Positions 16,240 through 25,278 of a stretch of 64,000 nt of DNA are shown in pieces. This stretch comes from Nonomuraea guangzhouensis (GTDB taxonomy: Bacteria; Actinomycetota; Actinomycetes; Streptosporangiales; Streptosporangiaceae). Made by a program: the position numbers and the translations under genes. A model generated the notes under the pieces. The model did no database searches. It was not told the DNA's origin and saw only the letters and a list, made by a program, of their open reading frames with translations. The stretch spans positions 62,001 through 126,000 of the forward strand of contig NZ_JAHKRM010000020.1 of NCBI RefSeq assembly GCF_019396345.1. Direction: 5' to 3'. Positions within the stretch are counted from its first letter, which is position 1. Each line of letters starts with the position of its first letter.

Positions 16240-16818
16240 ATGTTCAGCAGAAACACTCTGCTCCGCAACACGGGCATGGCCCTGGGGTTCGTCACCGTGC
16301 TGTTCGCCGGCGCCACAGCGCTCGCCGGTCCGGCGTCGGCGGCGACGGTCAACGCGCAGGTGGACGGGACCAGGATCCTCGTCAACGGGAGCGCCGTGGC
16401 CGACGGGATCGACGTCAGCTCGCTCGGCGGCTTCATCACCGTCGGCAACACGCTGGGATCGGTCGCCGCCGGCCCCGGCTGCCAGCAGCTGGGGGCCGGC
16501 GTGCGCTGCCCGGTGACCGGGATCACCCGCGTAGACGTGTTCGCGGGGGCCGGTAACGACGCGATCCGCAACAACACCACCCTGCCGAGCACGCTGTCCG
16601 GCGACACCGGCACCGACACCGTCAACGGCGGCTCCAAGGCCGACCTGCTCGCGGGGGGCTTCGGCGACGACGTGATCAACGGGGGTGCGGGCGACGACCA
16701 GATCCGTGGTCTGGCCGGCAACGACCGGCTGAGCGGTGGCGCCGGGATCGACCGGATCGACGGCGGTGGCGACACCGACAGCTGCAACGGTGAAAGCGAG
16801 ATCAACTGCGAGCTGTAG
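16240..16818 (+). CDS. secreted RTX-type calcium-binding repeat protein
   Basis: A 192-residue exported protein. A basic start and hydrophobic core followed by GPASAA form a signal peptide cleaved near residue 35. The mature part has a beta-rich first half with one disulphide-capable pair of Cys, then five or so nonapeptides of the RTX type (GGSKADLLAGG, GDDVINGGAGDDQI, GNDRLSGGAGIDRI, DGGGDTDSC). These bind calcium between turns of a parallel beta roll. There is no toxin or enzymatic domain, so the role is structural or adhesive at best. A 13-bp terminator hairpin follows the stop. Confidence 0.8.
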   Translation: MFSRNTLLRNTGMALGFVTVLFAGATALAGPASAATVNAQVDGTRILVNGSAVADGIDVSSLGGFITVGNTLGSVAAGPGCQQLGAGVRCPVTGITRVDVFAGAGNDAIRNNTTLPSTLSGDTGTDTVNGGSKADLLAGGFGDDVINGGAGDDQIRGLAGNDRLSGGAGIDRIDGGGDTDSCNGESEINCEL

Positions 16819-16826
16819 GCTCCGGG

Positions 16827-16862
16827 CCCGGCCACCGCGTTCTGCGCGCCGCGGTGGCCGGG
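16827..16862 (+). terminator. hairpin terminator after the RTX-like gene
   Basis: CCCGGCCACCGCG pairs with CGCGGTGGCCGGG across a ten-base loop, a 13-bp perfect stem beginning nine bases after the stop. Convergent placement with the MBL gene allows it to act in both directions. Confidence 0.7.
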
Positions 16863-16936
16863 CAGCCAGAGATACGTGCGCGGGCGATATCCGGTTCATG
16901 CCCAGTAGAACGCGCCCAACGGAAACTGACCAGACC

Positions 16937-17725
16937 TCAAGCCATACGGCTTAGCTCCCACGGGTCGTGCGCGGAGAACACCGCCACTCCGTGCACGTTC
17001 GCCAGGTCCCGCAGCCGGGCCTGGCTGGTCAGCCGCGACTCCTCGTCCACCTGCGAGCCGAGCTGCACGATGTCCATCAGCGGATGCGAGAGCGGCTCGT
17101 CGGGCGACAGCTCGCGGTGGTAGAAGTAGGCGTCACCGGCGTGCAGCAGCCACCGGTCGCCGTCCCTGACCGCCACCCCCGCGTGGCCCAGGGTGTGCCC
17201 GCCGAGCGGCACCATCAGGAAGTCCGTGGAGAACGTCGACGGCCGTACGCCCTCGACCCCGTTCCAGGTGTCGCCGGTGCCGGGATAGGTGACCCAGCGC
17301 GGGCCGTGCGCCCAGTGACTGGGGCGATAGCGGCGGTTCGGCGCCTCCGTGAGCGCCGCCTGCAGCTCGGCCGCCATGACGTGCACCTCGGCCTGCGGGA
17401 AGTCGGGCAGCCCGCCGCTGTGGTCGACGTCCAGGTGGGTCAGCAGGATGTGGCGTACGTCCGCCGGGTCGTGGCCGAGCGCGGCGATCTGCCGGACCGC
17501 GGTCTCCGCCGGCAGGAGCGCGGGGCCGACCAGCTCGACCCACTCGCTTTCGAGCGTCTCGCCGGGCCGTGTCACGTCGTCCAGCCCCAGCCCCGCCTCC
17601 ACCAGGACGAGCCCCGAGTCGGGGGTCTCGACGAGCAGGGCGTGGCAGACGGCGGGCGCGGAGGGCAGGGACTCGGTCGAATCGATCTCGCGCATCGAGC
17701 CGAGGTTGAGGTGGTGAATTTTCAT
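16937..17725 (-). CDS. MBL-fold metallo-hydrolase (lactonase-like)
   Basis: A 262-residue metallo-beta-lactamase-fold hydrolase. The metal motif is THLDVDHSGG, with Asp at the second position where many members have His, as in a sub-group of AHL-lactonase-like proteins. HTLGHAGVAV and HAGDAYFYHREL supply further ligands, and AHDPWE closes the site. Two metal ions and hydrolysis of a lactone or ester are expected. The ATG at 17725 begins MKIHHLNLGS. An upstream promoter shares a perfect inverted repeat with the divergent MerR gene, so it is probably the MerR target. Whether it quenches quorum signals is untested. Confidence 0.85.
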   Translation of the reverse strand: MKIHHLNLGSMREIDSTESLPSAPAVCHALLVETPDSGLVLVEAGLGLDDVTRPGETLESEWVELVGPALLPAETAVRQIAALGHDPADVRHILLTHLDVDHSGGLPDFPQAEVHVMAAELQAALTEAPNRRYRPSHWAHGPRWVTYPGTGDTWNGVEGVRPSTFSTDFLMVPLGGHTLGHAGVAVRDGDRWLLHAGDAYFYHRELSPDEPLSHPLMDIVQLGSQVDEESRLTSQARLRDLANVHGVAVFSAHDPWELSRMA

Positions 17726-17740
17726 GTGACCTAGACTCCT

Positions 17741-17760
17741 ACTTGAAGCGCGGTTCAAGT
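17741..17760. promoter_or_regulatory. MerR-type operator between MBL and MerR genes
   Basis: A perfect inverted repeat ACTTGAA-N6-TTCAAGT fills the gap between the divergent start codons. Reading toward the MBL gene, TTGAAC is followed after 19 bases by TAGGTC, the over-long spacer that MerR-family activators correct by DNA distortion. This makes the MBL promoter a strong candidate target. Confidence 0.7.
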
Positions 17761-17772
17761 CAAGGAGCGAGT

Positions 17773-18183
17773 GTGGACGAGACGCCGGACGAGACGTTGC
17801 TCGACATCGGTGAGGTGGCGCGGCGGTCCGGCCTGGCGCCGTCGGCCCTGCGCTTCTACGAGCGCAAGGGGCTCATCACGGCCGTCGGACGCAACGGCCT
17901 GCGCCGTACATACCTGCCCGCGACGCTCGAACGGCTGGCGCTGGTCACCTGCGCGCGCGACGCCGGGTTCACGCTCGCCGAGATCGCCGCCTTCCTACGC
18001 GCCGGGCCGTCCGACGCCGTGCTGCGCGAGGGGATGGCCGCCAAGGAGCGCGCGGTGGACGAGCGGATCGCGCAGCTCACCCGGCTGCGTGACAGCCTGC
18101 GCCACGCGGCGGTCTGCGACCACGACCCGCTCGTCGAATGCCCCGACTTCAAGCAGGCCATCCGCCGCGTCAGCGCCCCCTAG
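17773..18183 (+). CDS. MerR-family regulator
   Basis: A 136-residue regulator. DIGEVARRSGLAPSALRFYE and RKGLITAVGRNGLRRTY form the MerR winged helix, followed by the dimerisation helix. The tail holds VCDHDPLVECPDF with two Cys, fewer than SoxR's four-Cys cluster, so it is not SoxR itself. The GTG at 17773 has AAGGAG five to six bases upstream. It presumably binds the inverted repeat at 17741-17760 and controls the divergent hydrolase and itself. The inducer is unknown. Confidence 0.88.
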   Translation: MDETPDETLLDIGEVARRSGLAPSALRFYERKGLITAVGRNGLRRTYLPATLERLALVTCARDAGFTLAEIAAFLRAGPSDAVLREGMAAKERAVDERIAQLTRLRDSLRHAAVCDHDPLVECPDFKQAIRRVSAP

Positions 18184-18227
18184 AAATCAGCGCCCCCTAG
18201 AAAGGCGTCAGCGCCCCTGGGAAAGGC
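18167..18227. repeat. three imperfect 17-21-bp tandem copies at the MerR stop
   Basis: The last codons of the MerR gene and the next 40 bases form three copies of TCAGCGCCCCCTAGAAA-like units, the third diverged to CCCTGGGAAAGG. The stop codon itself lies in copy one and an out-of-use copy in the second. This is a recent local duplication. Confidence 0.7.
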
Positions 18228-18233
18228 CGGGCG

Positions 18234-19418
18234 TCAGGCCGCGCTCACATACTGCCTCGGCCGCAGCGCGTGGGCGCGGAGCGCGGCCAGGGCCGCGAGC
18301 TGACCGGGCCGCGTCACCCGTACGGCGAGATCGTCGGCGAACGCCAGGCCGAGCGCGGTCAGCTGCCCGACCAGCTCGATGACCGGCGTGGCGATGTCCT
18401 CAAGGTTCGTCGCCGGATGCCAGCCCTCGCCGCCGACCACCTCCGCCACGCGCTCGCGCAGCTCGGTGGGTGACATGAGCGCGCCGTCGGCGAGCAGCAT
18501 GAGCGCGGCCTCACGCGCCGAGACCTCGAACTCGTGCTCGCCCCTGGCCAGCAGCAGCCGGGTGACCGCGTCCCACATGGCCTCGGGCGAGTCGAGCAGC
18601 CGCCTGCCGTGTTCGGTGATCGACAGCCGGGCGCCGTTGCGGCTGATCGCGCCCAGCTCGTGTTCGGCCAGCTCGCGCAGCCGGAGCGCCTCCGCCGACG
18701 GGGCCAGCCGCATGGGCAGGCTGCCTTCGGAGGCGGCCAGCGACAGCAGGCCGTGGAGCCCGGGCAGCGGCTGGACCGACACCGGAGCGTGCAGTCGCAC
18801 CTCGAACGGCTGGGCCAGCTCACGCCGGGCCGGACCGCGGCCGAGCACCCAGCGGTTGAGCCGCTCGCCATGCACGCGGTGCAGCCAGCTGTCGCCACCG
18901 AGCTCGGCCCGTGGCTCGGTCAGCCAGCGCTTGGTGAGCGCGCCGGGATCGACGCTGTCGCCCGAGACGATCGCCAGCTCCAGCGCCGCGGAGCAGGCGA
19001 CGTGCGCGCCCAGCTCCTCGGGGCCCATGATCATGCTCCACTGCAGATCGGGCACGTCGGGTGGGAGCACGCCTGTGGCTTCGAGCGCCACCTGATAAGC
19101 GCTGGTGCCCGCGTCCTCACCCTCGCGGGCGTAGGTGCGCAGGATCTGCGCCGTGGTCGTCGACTCACAGAGCGCGGCATAGCGTTCGAGCCCGCCGAGC
19201 TGCAGCAGCCGGCCGAGGGAATGGGCCAGCCGCACGTGGTCACCGCCGACCTTGAGCGGCAACGTGTACCAGAGGAACTCGCAGACGTCGAGCTGAGTAA
19301 CCGTCTCCAGCGGCTCCCCGCCGGTCAACCACTCCACAGCGGTCCTGGCCTCTTCGGCCAGATCCGGCTCGGAGCGCTCCAACTCGGCGAGCAGGGCGGT
19401 GACGTCTGGTGCACTCAT
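18234..19418 (-). CDS. conserved-looking protein of unknown function
   Basis: A 394-residue, cytoplasmic-looking protein with no signal peptide or membrane segment. It is rich in Leu/Ala/Glu helices. A middle-to-late part (about 285-320) reads LAEHELGAISRNGARLSITEHGRRLL, which resembles a winged-helix turn and wing, and the far C-terminus is also helical. I recognise no named domain or catalytic motif. The ATG at 19418 begins MSAPDVTALLAELERSEPDL. The gene is isolated between MerR and the O-mannosyltransferase, whose strand it shares, with an AT-rich 110-base gap. Confidence 0.75.
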   Translation of the reverse strand: MSAPDVTALLAELERSEPDLAEEARTAVEWLTGGEPLETVTQLDVCEFLWYTLPLKVGGDHVRLAHSLGRLLQLGGLERYAALCESTTTAQILRTYAREGEDAGTSAYQVALEATGVLPPDVPDLQWSMIMGPEELGAHVACSAALELAIVSGDSVDPGALTKRWLTEPRAELGGDSWLHRVHGERLNRWVLGRGPARRELAQPFEVRLHAPVSVQPLPGLHGLLSLAASEGSLPMRLAPSAEALRLRELAEHELGAISRNGARLSITEHGRRLLDSPEAMWDAVTRLLLARGEHEFEVSAREAALMLLADGALMSPTELRERVAEVVGGEGWHPATNLEDIATPVIELVGQLTALGLAFADDLAVRVTRPGQLAALAALRAHALRPRQYVSAA

Positions 19419-19531
19419 GCCTCGAAGTTTGCCGTATCGACCCCGGGCCTGACGATGACCGAAACCGGTGCGTATTGGGTCTTGCACTGCGACTACCCTA
19501 TGAAATTAGTAAATATGGAACTGTAACCGGG

Positions 19532-21175
19532 TCATATCCACCGCTTGTCGAAGAGCATCCTTGCCTTCCACTCGGTGTAGGGGATCAGCTCGGCGGTCAA
19601 AACCGGATGCAGCCACCAGAAGTTGATCAGTGCGAGAAGTGCGAACGCGCCGACGGCCGCAGCCCCGAGCGTTCGCCTCAACGGTACAGCCCCGCCCGCA
19701 GTCTTCGCTGAGGGGCCTATCAGCAAACCCGCGCACAGCGTGATCGCCAGCACCATGAACGGCACCATCGGCACCGCGTAGAACAGGAACATCGTGCGGT
19801 TCTCGGTGATGGCGAAGTAGAACCAGGGCAGCCAGCCCATCGCGTAGGCCAGCAGCACCGCGCCGGCCCGCCAGTCACGCGTGGCGACGTACCAGGCGAT
19901 CAGGCCGATCAGCGCGGCCAGCGCGCCGAACCAGATCACCGGGGTGCCCACGCCGAGCACGGCCTCGGAGCAGTCCTTGGCGCCACAGGAGGTCTGTTTG
20001 CCCTCGTAGAAGAAGGCGACCGGGCGCAGCAGCAGCGGCCACTGCCACGGATCCGACATGTACGGATGCGAGGTCGCCAGCCCGCTGTGGAAGGAGAAGA
20101 CCTGCCACTGGTACTGGACCCACGACCGCATCGAGTCGAAGACGAAGTAGATCGGGCCCGACGAGGTGGCCTGGTCCCAGTTGCGGCCGTAGCCGGTCGC
20201 GGTGGCGAACCAGCCGAACCAGGTGGCCATGTACGTCACGAACGGGACCAGCGCGAAGGCGGCCAGACCGGTCGGCACGTCCTTGGCGAAGGCACCGGCA
20301 TAGGGCTGACGCAGGCCGACGGCCCGCCGCGCGCCGAAGTCCCACAGCAGCGACATGACGGCGAAGGCCACCGCGAAGAACAGGCCCGACCACTTGACCG
20401 CCATGGCGGCCCCGAGGCAGACGCCCGCGGCGATCCGCCACGGCCGCAGCCCCAGCCAGGGCCCCTGCGGCGACAGCGGCGACGTCTCGTACCAGTCGAC
20501 CAGCCGCTCGCGCGCCCGGTCGCGGTCGACCACCAGGCAGGCGAACCCGGCCAGCACCCAGAACATCAGGAAGATGTCCAGCAGCGCCGTACGCGACAGC
20601 ACGAAGTGCAGCCCGTCGAGGGCGAGCAGGAGCCCGGCGAAGCAGCCGAGCAGGGTCGAGCGGGTCATCCGGCGGGCCACCCGGGCCAGGACCAGGATCG
20701 ACAGCGTCCCGATGACCGCGGCGGCGAACCGCCAGCCGTAGGGGTTCATGCCGAACAGCCACTCGCCCGCGCCGATCATCCACTTGCCCAGCGGCGGGTG
20801 GACGACGTAGGAGGCGCACTTGTCGAGCGTCGCCTCGGTGCACTTCTGCCAGATGTCGGTGTTGCCGGCGATGAGCGCCTTGTCGGCGTCCTTGATCGTG
20901 ACTCGTTCCACGAGCCACGTGATCAGCGAATAGCCGTCCTTGGCGTAATAGGTCTCGTCGAAGACCACGGCGTTGGGGTGGCCGAGCCCCATGAAGCGCA
21001 GCACCCCGCCGAAGAGGGTGACGAGCAGCGGCCCCAGCCAGCCCCACAACACGCTGCCGCGCATCGGCGGGACCAGGCGATCTCGGATGGATCGCGTCCC
21101 GGGACTGCTCTCGTCCGCTGCCGGTTGGCCATCCGACTGGCCAAAGGTTTGGTACGGGAAATCGGTCACCGCCAT
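19532..21175 (-). CDS. polyprenol-phosphate-mannose protein O-mannosyltransferase
   Basis: A 547-residue GT39-type PMT. It has multiple transmembrane helices, the first loop with FDETYYAKDGYS (catalytic acidic DE in loop 1), VVHPPLGKWMI, and the long central block ARRMTRSTLLGC, with YMSDPWQWPLLLRP near the C-terminal loop. It transfers mannose from polyprenol phosphate to Ser/Thr of exported proteins on the outer side of the membrane. It lies next to and divergent from rsmI, the same neighbourhood as mycobacterial pmt (Rv1002c). A second, shorter PMT lies beyond rsmI at 22113. Confidence 0.93.
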   Translation of the reverse strand: MAVTDFPYQTFGQSDGQPAADESSPGTRSIRDRLVPPMRGSVLWGWLGPLLVTLFGGVLRFMGLGHPNAVVFDETYYAKDGYSLITWLVERVTIKDADKALIAGNTDIWQKCTEATLDKCASYVVHPPLGKWMIGAGEWLFGMNPYGWRFAAAVIGTLSILVLARVARRMTRSTLLGCFAGLLLALDGLHFVLSRTALLDIFLMFWVLAGFACLVVDRDRARERLVDWYETSPLSPQGPWLGLRPWRIAAGVCLGAAMAVKWSGLFFAVAFAVMSLLWDFGARRAVGLRQPYAGAFAKDVPTGLAAFALVPFVTYMATWFGWFATATGYGRNWDQATSSGPIYFVFDSMRSWVQYQWQVFSFHSGLATSHPYMSDPWQWPLLLRPVAFFYEGKQTSCGAKDCSEAVLGVGTPVIWFGALAALIGLIAWYVATRDWRAGAVLLAYAMGWLPWFYFAITENRTMFLFYAVPMVPFMVLAITLCAGLLIGPSAKTAGGAVPLRRTLGAAAVGAFALLALINFWWLHPVLTAELIPYTEWKARMLFDKRWI

Positions 21176-21253
21176 TCGGACATCGTACGGGCCTCAAGCC
21201 AGTGCTTACCCAGGAAACAGGGTCTTATCGGCATGCCCTGCCACAATGGCCGG

Positions 21254-22102
21254 GTGACAGTAGAGGGCAAGTTGGTGCTGGCAGGGGCCCCCATCGGACA
21301 GGCGGGTGACGTTTCGCCGCGGCTGCGCGAGGTGCTCGAGAAGGCGGACGTGGTGGCGGCGGAGGACACCAGACGGCTGCGGAGGCTGGCCAACGAGCTC
21401 GGCGTGGAGATCGGCGGGCGGGTGGTCTCCTACTACGACGCCAACGAGGCCGGACGCGCGGCGGAGCTCGTCGAGATCCTCAAGCAGGGGCAGACGGTGG
21501 TGGTCATCACCGACGCCGGCATGCCGGGCGTGTCGGACCCCGGATACCGCCTCACGCACCTGGCGGTCGAGGAGGGCATCACGGTCACCGCGCTGCCCGG
21601 CCCGAGCGCCGTCACCACCGCGCTGGCCGTCTCCGGCCTGGCGAGCGACCGGTTCTGCTTCGAGGGCTTCCCACCGCGCAAACCGGGCGAGCGTGGCCGC
21701 CGCCTGGCGGCGCTGGCCGCGGAGGAGCGCACGATGGTGTTCTTCGAGGCGCCCCACCGGCTCCAGAGCTCGCTGGAGGCGATGGCGGAGGCGTTCGGTC
21801 AGGAGCGCAGGGCCGCCGTCTGCCGCGAGCTCACCAAGACCTACGAGGAGGTACGGCGCGGCGGCCTGGGCGAGCTGGCCGCCTGGGCGGCGGCGGGCGT
21901 CAAGGGCGAGATCACCGTGGTCGTCGCCGGACACGTCATGGCCGACACCGAGCCCGACATCGAGTCGCTGGTCGCGGAGGTCGATCGCCGGGTGGCCGGC
22001 GGGGAGCAGCGCAAGGCGGCCGTCGCCGACGTGGCCAAGGAGGCCGGCCTGCCCAAGCGGGAGCTGTACGACGCGGTTCACAGGAGATCATCCACGCCAT
22101 AG
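21254..22102 (+). CDS. rsmI: 16S rRNA (cytidine1402-2'-O)-methyltransferase RsmI
   Basis: A 282-residue SAM-dependent methyltransferase of the tetrapyrrole-methylase fold that modifies C1402 of 16S rRNA. KLVLAGAPIGQAGDVSPRL, VVAAEDTRRLRRLA, TDAGMPGVSDPG, TALPGPSAVTTAL and FEGFPPRKPGER are the family motifs, and the tail carries LPKRELYDAVH. The GTG at 21254 begins VTVEGKLVLAG. A CACAAT -10-like hexamer six bases upstream allows a leaderless transcript. An ATG at 21233 would give a seven-residue longer form. It lies between the two divergent pmt genes and ends only ten bases before the second. Confidence 0.93.
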   Translation: MTVEGKLVLAGAPIGQAGDVSPRLREVLEKADVVAAEDTRRLRRLANELGVEIGGRVVSYYDANEAGRAAELVEILKQGQTVVVITDAGMPGVSDPGYRLTHLAVEEGITVTALPGPSAVTTALAVSGLASDRFCFEGFPPRKPGERGRRLAALAAEERTMVFFEAPHRLQSSLEAMAEAFGQERRAAVCRELTKTYEEVRRGGLGELAAWAAAGVKGEITVVVAGHVMADTEPDIESLVAEVDRRVAGGEQRKAAVADVAKEAGLPKRELYDAVHRRSSTP

Positions 22103-22112
22103 GGTGCACATC

Positions 22113-23699
22113 GTGAAGAATTGGGGGTCTTCCGCGCACAGGCTGGTCCCGCCGATGCAGGGCACCGCCCTGTGGGGATGGCTGGGCCCGATCGCGGTCG
22201 CCCTCTTCGGCGGGATACTCCGGTTCGTCAGGCTGAGCGAGCCGCGGGCCGTCGTCTTCGACGAGACGTACTACCTCAAGGACGCCTACTCGCTGCTCAG
22301 GTTCGGGGTGGAGCGGGTCACGGTCGGCGACAACAACAACCCGATAGCCGACCGCCGGCTGATGACCGGCAACCTGGACATCTTCAAGCACTGCCCCAAC
22401 ACGACGGACTGCGCCTCGTTCGTCGCCCATCCGCCGCTGGGCAAGTGGATGATCGGGCTGGGGGAGTGGCTGTTCGGGGTGAACCCGTTCGGCTGGCGGT
22501 TCGCCGCGGCGCTCGTCGGGACGCTGTCGATCCTGATCCTGGCCCGGGTGGCCCGCCGCATGACCCGCTCGACGCTGCTCGGCTGCCTGGGCGGGCTGCT
22601 GCTCTCGCTGGACGGGCTGCACCTGGTGCTGTCGCGTACGGCGCTGCTGGACATCTTCCTGATGTTCTGGGTGCTGGCCGGGTTCGCCTGCCTGGTGGCC
22701 GACCGCGACTGGTCACGGCGGCGGCTGGCCGACTGGTACGAAAGCTCGCCGCTCACCCCGACCGGGCCGCGGCTGGGCCTGCGGCCGTGGCGGCTGGCCG
22801 CCGGGCTCTGCCTGGGGGCGGCCTGCGCGGTGAAGTGGTCGGGGCTGTTCTTCCTCGTCGCGTTCGCGGTCATGAGCCTGCTGTGGGACATGGGGGCCAG
22901 GCGGGCCGTCGGGTTGCGCCGGCCGTACCAGGGGGTCTTCTCGCTGGACGCGCCGTCGTGGCTGGCCGCGCTCGGGCTGGTGCCCGCGCTGACCTTCGTG
23001 GCCTCGTGGACGGGGTGGTTCGTCACCGCGGGCGGCTACGGGCGCGACTGGGACCAGGCGACGTCGTCGGGGCCGTTGTTCTTCGTCGTCGACTCGGTGC
23101 GGTCGTGGCTGAAGTATCAGGTGCAGGTGCTCGGCTACCACACAGGCCTGCACGACTACCACCCGTACATGTCGGATCCGTGGACCTGGCCGATCCTGCT
23201 GCGGCCGGTCTCCTTCTTCTACCCGACGGACCTGCCGGGCTCGGCGTGCGGGGCCGACAAGTGCTCGCAGGCCGTGGTGGGGGCGGGCACGCCCGTGCTC
23301 TGGTACGCCGCCGCGCTGGCCCTGCTGGTCCTCGTCGCCTGGTACGTCGCCACGCGCGACTGGCGGGCCGGGGCGGTGCTGCTGGCCTACGCCGCCGGCT
23401 GGCTGCCGTGGTTCTACTACGCCATCGCCGACAAGCGGACGATGTACCTCTTCTACATGATCCCCGTGGTGCCGTTCATGGTGCTGGCGCTCGTCCTGGT
23501 CGCGGGGCTGGTGATCGGGAAGGAGAGCGCCGCACCCGCACGGCGGGCGGTGGGGGCCGCGGCCGTGGGGGCGTTCACGCTGATCGTGCTGATCAACTTC
23601 TGGTGGCTCTATCCGGTGCTGGTGGCCGAGACGCTCACGCAGGCACAGTGGTGGGCTCGGATGCTGACGCGGGCTTGGGTCGAGCGCGCACCCAAGTGA
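22113..23699 (+). CDS. second protein O-mannosyltransferase
   Basis: A 528-residue GT39-type PMT, clearly paralogous to the gene at 19532: FDETYYLKDAYSLL, VAHPPLGKWMIGLGEWLFG, ARRMTRSTLLGC, YMSDPWTWPILLRPVSFFYP. Both keep the DE acidic pair in loop 1 and about eleven helices. It starts probably at the GTG of VKNWGSSAHRL. TAGGGT seven bases before it would make a leaderless start, and AGGG could serve as an SD. Its last 65 bases overlap the 3' end of the convergent glycosyltransferase. Two paralogues may serve different acceptors or sugars. Confidence 0.9.
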   Translation: MKNWGSSAHRLVPPMQGTALWGWLGPIAVALFGGILRFVRLSEPRAVVFDETYYLKDAYSLLRFGVERVTVGDNNNPIADRRLMTGNLDIFKHCPNTTDCASFVAHPPLGKWMIGLGEWLFGVNPFGWRFAAALVGTLSILILARVARRMTRSTLLGCLGGLLLSLDGLHLVLSRTALLDIFLMFWVLAGFACLVADRDWSRRRLADWYESSPLTPTGPRLGLRPWRLAAGLCLGAACAVKWSGLFFLVAFAVMSLLWDMGARRAVGLRRPYQGVFSLDAPSWLAALGLVPALTFVASWTGWFVTAGGYGRDWDQATSSGPLFFVVDSVRSWLKYQVQVLGYHTGLHDYHPYMSDPWTWPILLRPVSFFYPTDLPGSACGADKCSQAVVGAGTPVLWYAAALALLVLVAWYVATRDWRAGAVLLAYAAGWLPWFYYAIADKRTMYLFYMIPVVPFMVLALVLVAGLVIGKESAAPARRAVGAAAVGAFTLIVLINFWWLYPVLVAETLTQAQWWARMLTRAWVERAPK

Positions 23700-25179
23700 C
23701 GCCGCGGCGCAGGGTGATCGCCGCCGCGATGCAGGCCAGAGGGACGGCCGGCAGAACGTAGCGGTAGTCGAACTCCGCCGTCGCGGCGGGCGCGAGCAGC
23801 AGCCCGAACGCGCCGAGCCAGGGCAGGATCACCGGCCCGCCGAACTTGCGCCAGCGGACCACCGTGCCGTACAGGCCGATCAGCATCACGCCGCCCAGCA
23901 CGATGCCGGGCAGGTAGACCACCTGCTGATAGCCGCTCATGATCTGCGCCCAGGGCGCGACGATCCTCGTCTCGGGCGGGCCCTGCTCGTAGGTGTAGGC
24001 GTCGGTGTCGGTCCGGCCCTGGAAGGAGGGCCACTGGGGCAGGCGCTTGGGATTGCCGCTGTCATCCAGCTCGTAGAACGGGATGAAGCGATACATGTTG
24101 TACGTCTTCTCGTCCGGGAAGCGCGGCCGGCCCCAGTTGAAGGCGCGGAAGAAGTCGCGCGCGACCACCTTCAGATAGTCGCCGGGCTGCGAGACGATCG
24201 CCCGCGTGGCGAACGCGCTGGCGGCCTCGTTGGTGATGTCGGTGAACTTCTTGCCCGCGCCCCAGCGGTGCAGCACCTCGCCGGTGCCCTGGCCGTCGCC
24301 GTTGCCCTGGCCCCACAGGTACCACTGCGCGTAGTCCTTGCGCTGGCTCACCGGGTCGTTGATGCACAGCAGGAGCATCTGGAGCTCCCGGTATTTGTCG
24401 ATGTGCATCTTGTTGCAGTCGGCGAAGATCGCCGTGCGCATGTAGAGGATGAGCCCGTCGCTGTTGGTCATCGCGAATTTGCCGAAGTTTGTGGAGAACC
24501 AACCCATGTAGGCCAGGACCGGAACCGCGCAGGCCATGATCACGGACACGATCGCCTTCCACCCGGTCCGCTTGATCAGCAGGTAGGCGACGACCAGGAC
24601 GAGGATCGGCAGGCCGATCGAACGGGTCAAGGCGGTCAGCGCGAGCAGCAGCCCGACGACCACACCAAGCTTCCACGACATCCGCCTGTTCCACAGCACC
24701 ATCGTGACCACGCCCACGACCAGCAGCGTGAACAGCGTGTCGGACATGACGAGCTGTTCGAGTTGGATCTGGTAGGCGTCGAACAGCACCGGGACGGCCG
24801 CGAGCGTCGCCCCCCATTTCGGCAGGCCGAATTTCCGGCGCAGCAACGCGTAGATGAGCGCGCCTGTGGCCAAGCCCATCAAATGCTGAGAAAGGGTTAC
24901 CAAAGAGAAACTGTGGAACGGCTTGAGCAGCAGTAGCCAGAACCCGTAACCGTCGGGCCTGATGGGGTGTGGCCTGGGGTGCAGCGCGACGGAGACGTAC
25001 TCGTAGGAGTCGTTGAACCACATCGCCGGGCCGTACCCGAGCATGGTCACGAGCCGCAGCACCCCGCCCAAGGCGAATGCGGCGGCGAACACCCGATGAC
25101 GGTCGAGGAACGCCAGCGCGCGTGTCAGCCGACCAGGAGCGGAGGGGTCCACAGGGGTCTTCTCCGCAGCGCTCACCAT
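23635..25179 (-). CDS. multi-spanning membrane glycosyltransferase
   Basis: A 514-residue polytopic membrane protein with about ten helices. The first loop reads PAMWFNDSYEYVSVALHPRP, carrying an acidic (ND) patch of the GT-C type, and RPDGYGFWLLLLKPF follows. SRSIGLP-like LTRSIGLPILVLVVAY and the C-terminal ATAEFDYRYVLPAVPLA close it. This fits a GT-C sugar transferase using a polyprenol-linked donor. I cannot name the sugar or acceptor. The ATG at 25179 begins MVSAAEKTPVD. It is divergent from the GT2 gene at 25279, which probably makes the lipid-linked donor, and is convergent with the second PMT, overlapping it by 65 bases. Confidence 0.8.
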   Translation of the reverse strand: MVSAAEKTPVDPSAPGRLTRALAFLDRHRVFAAAFALGGVLRLVTMLGYGPAMWFNDSYEYVSVALHPRPHPIRPDGYGFWLLLLKPFHSFSLVTLSQHLMGLATGALIYALLRRKFGLPKWGATLAAVPVLFDAYQIQLEQLVMSDTLFTLLVVGVVTMVLWNRRMSWKLGVVVGLLLALTALTRSIGLPILVLVVAYLLIKRTGWKAIVSVIMACAVPVLAYMGWFSTNFGKFAMTNSDGLILYMRTAIFADCNKMHIDKYRELQMLLLCINDPVSQRKDYAQWYLWGQGNGDGQGTGEVLHRWGAGKKFTDITNEAASAFATRAIVSQPGDYLKVVARDFFRAFNWGRPRFPDEKTYNMYRFIPFYELDDSGNPKRLPQWPSFQGRTDTDAYTYEQGPPETRIVAPWAQIMSGYQQVVYLPGIVLGGVMLIGLYGTVVRWRKFGGPVILPWLGAFGLLLAPAATAEFDYRYVLPAVPLACIAAAITLRRGVTWVRARPKPASASEPTTVPA

Positions 25180-25278
25180 GCTGTAAAGAATGCCAGTCGT
25201 TTTTAGGACTTGACCCGACCATCCTCGGGCACAGGGCATGATGGTGGGCTGGAAGAGCCTTAACTGAAGGGTTGAGAC

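Noticed and set aside
17773..18183. SoxR identity for the MerR gene
   Set aside because: The C-terminus has only two Cys in CDHDPLVEC, not the four-Cys iron-sulfur cluster of SoxR.
20066..21253. Long plus-strand open frame upstream of rsmI
   Set aside because: It lies antisense to the full length of the first PMT gene, has an Arg/Gly/Pro-rich composition without domains, and only the part from 21254 has RsmI motifs. It is a high-GC shadow.
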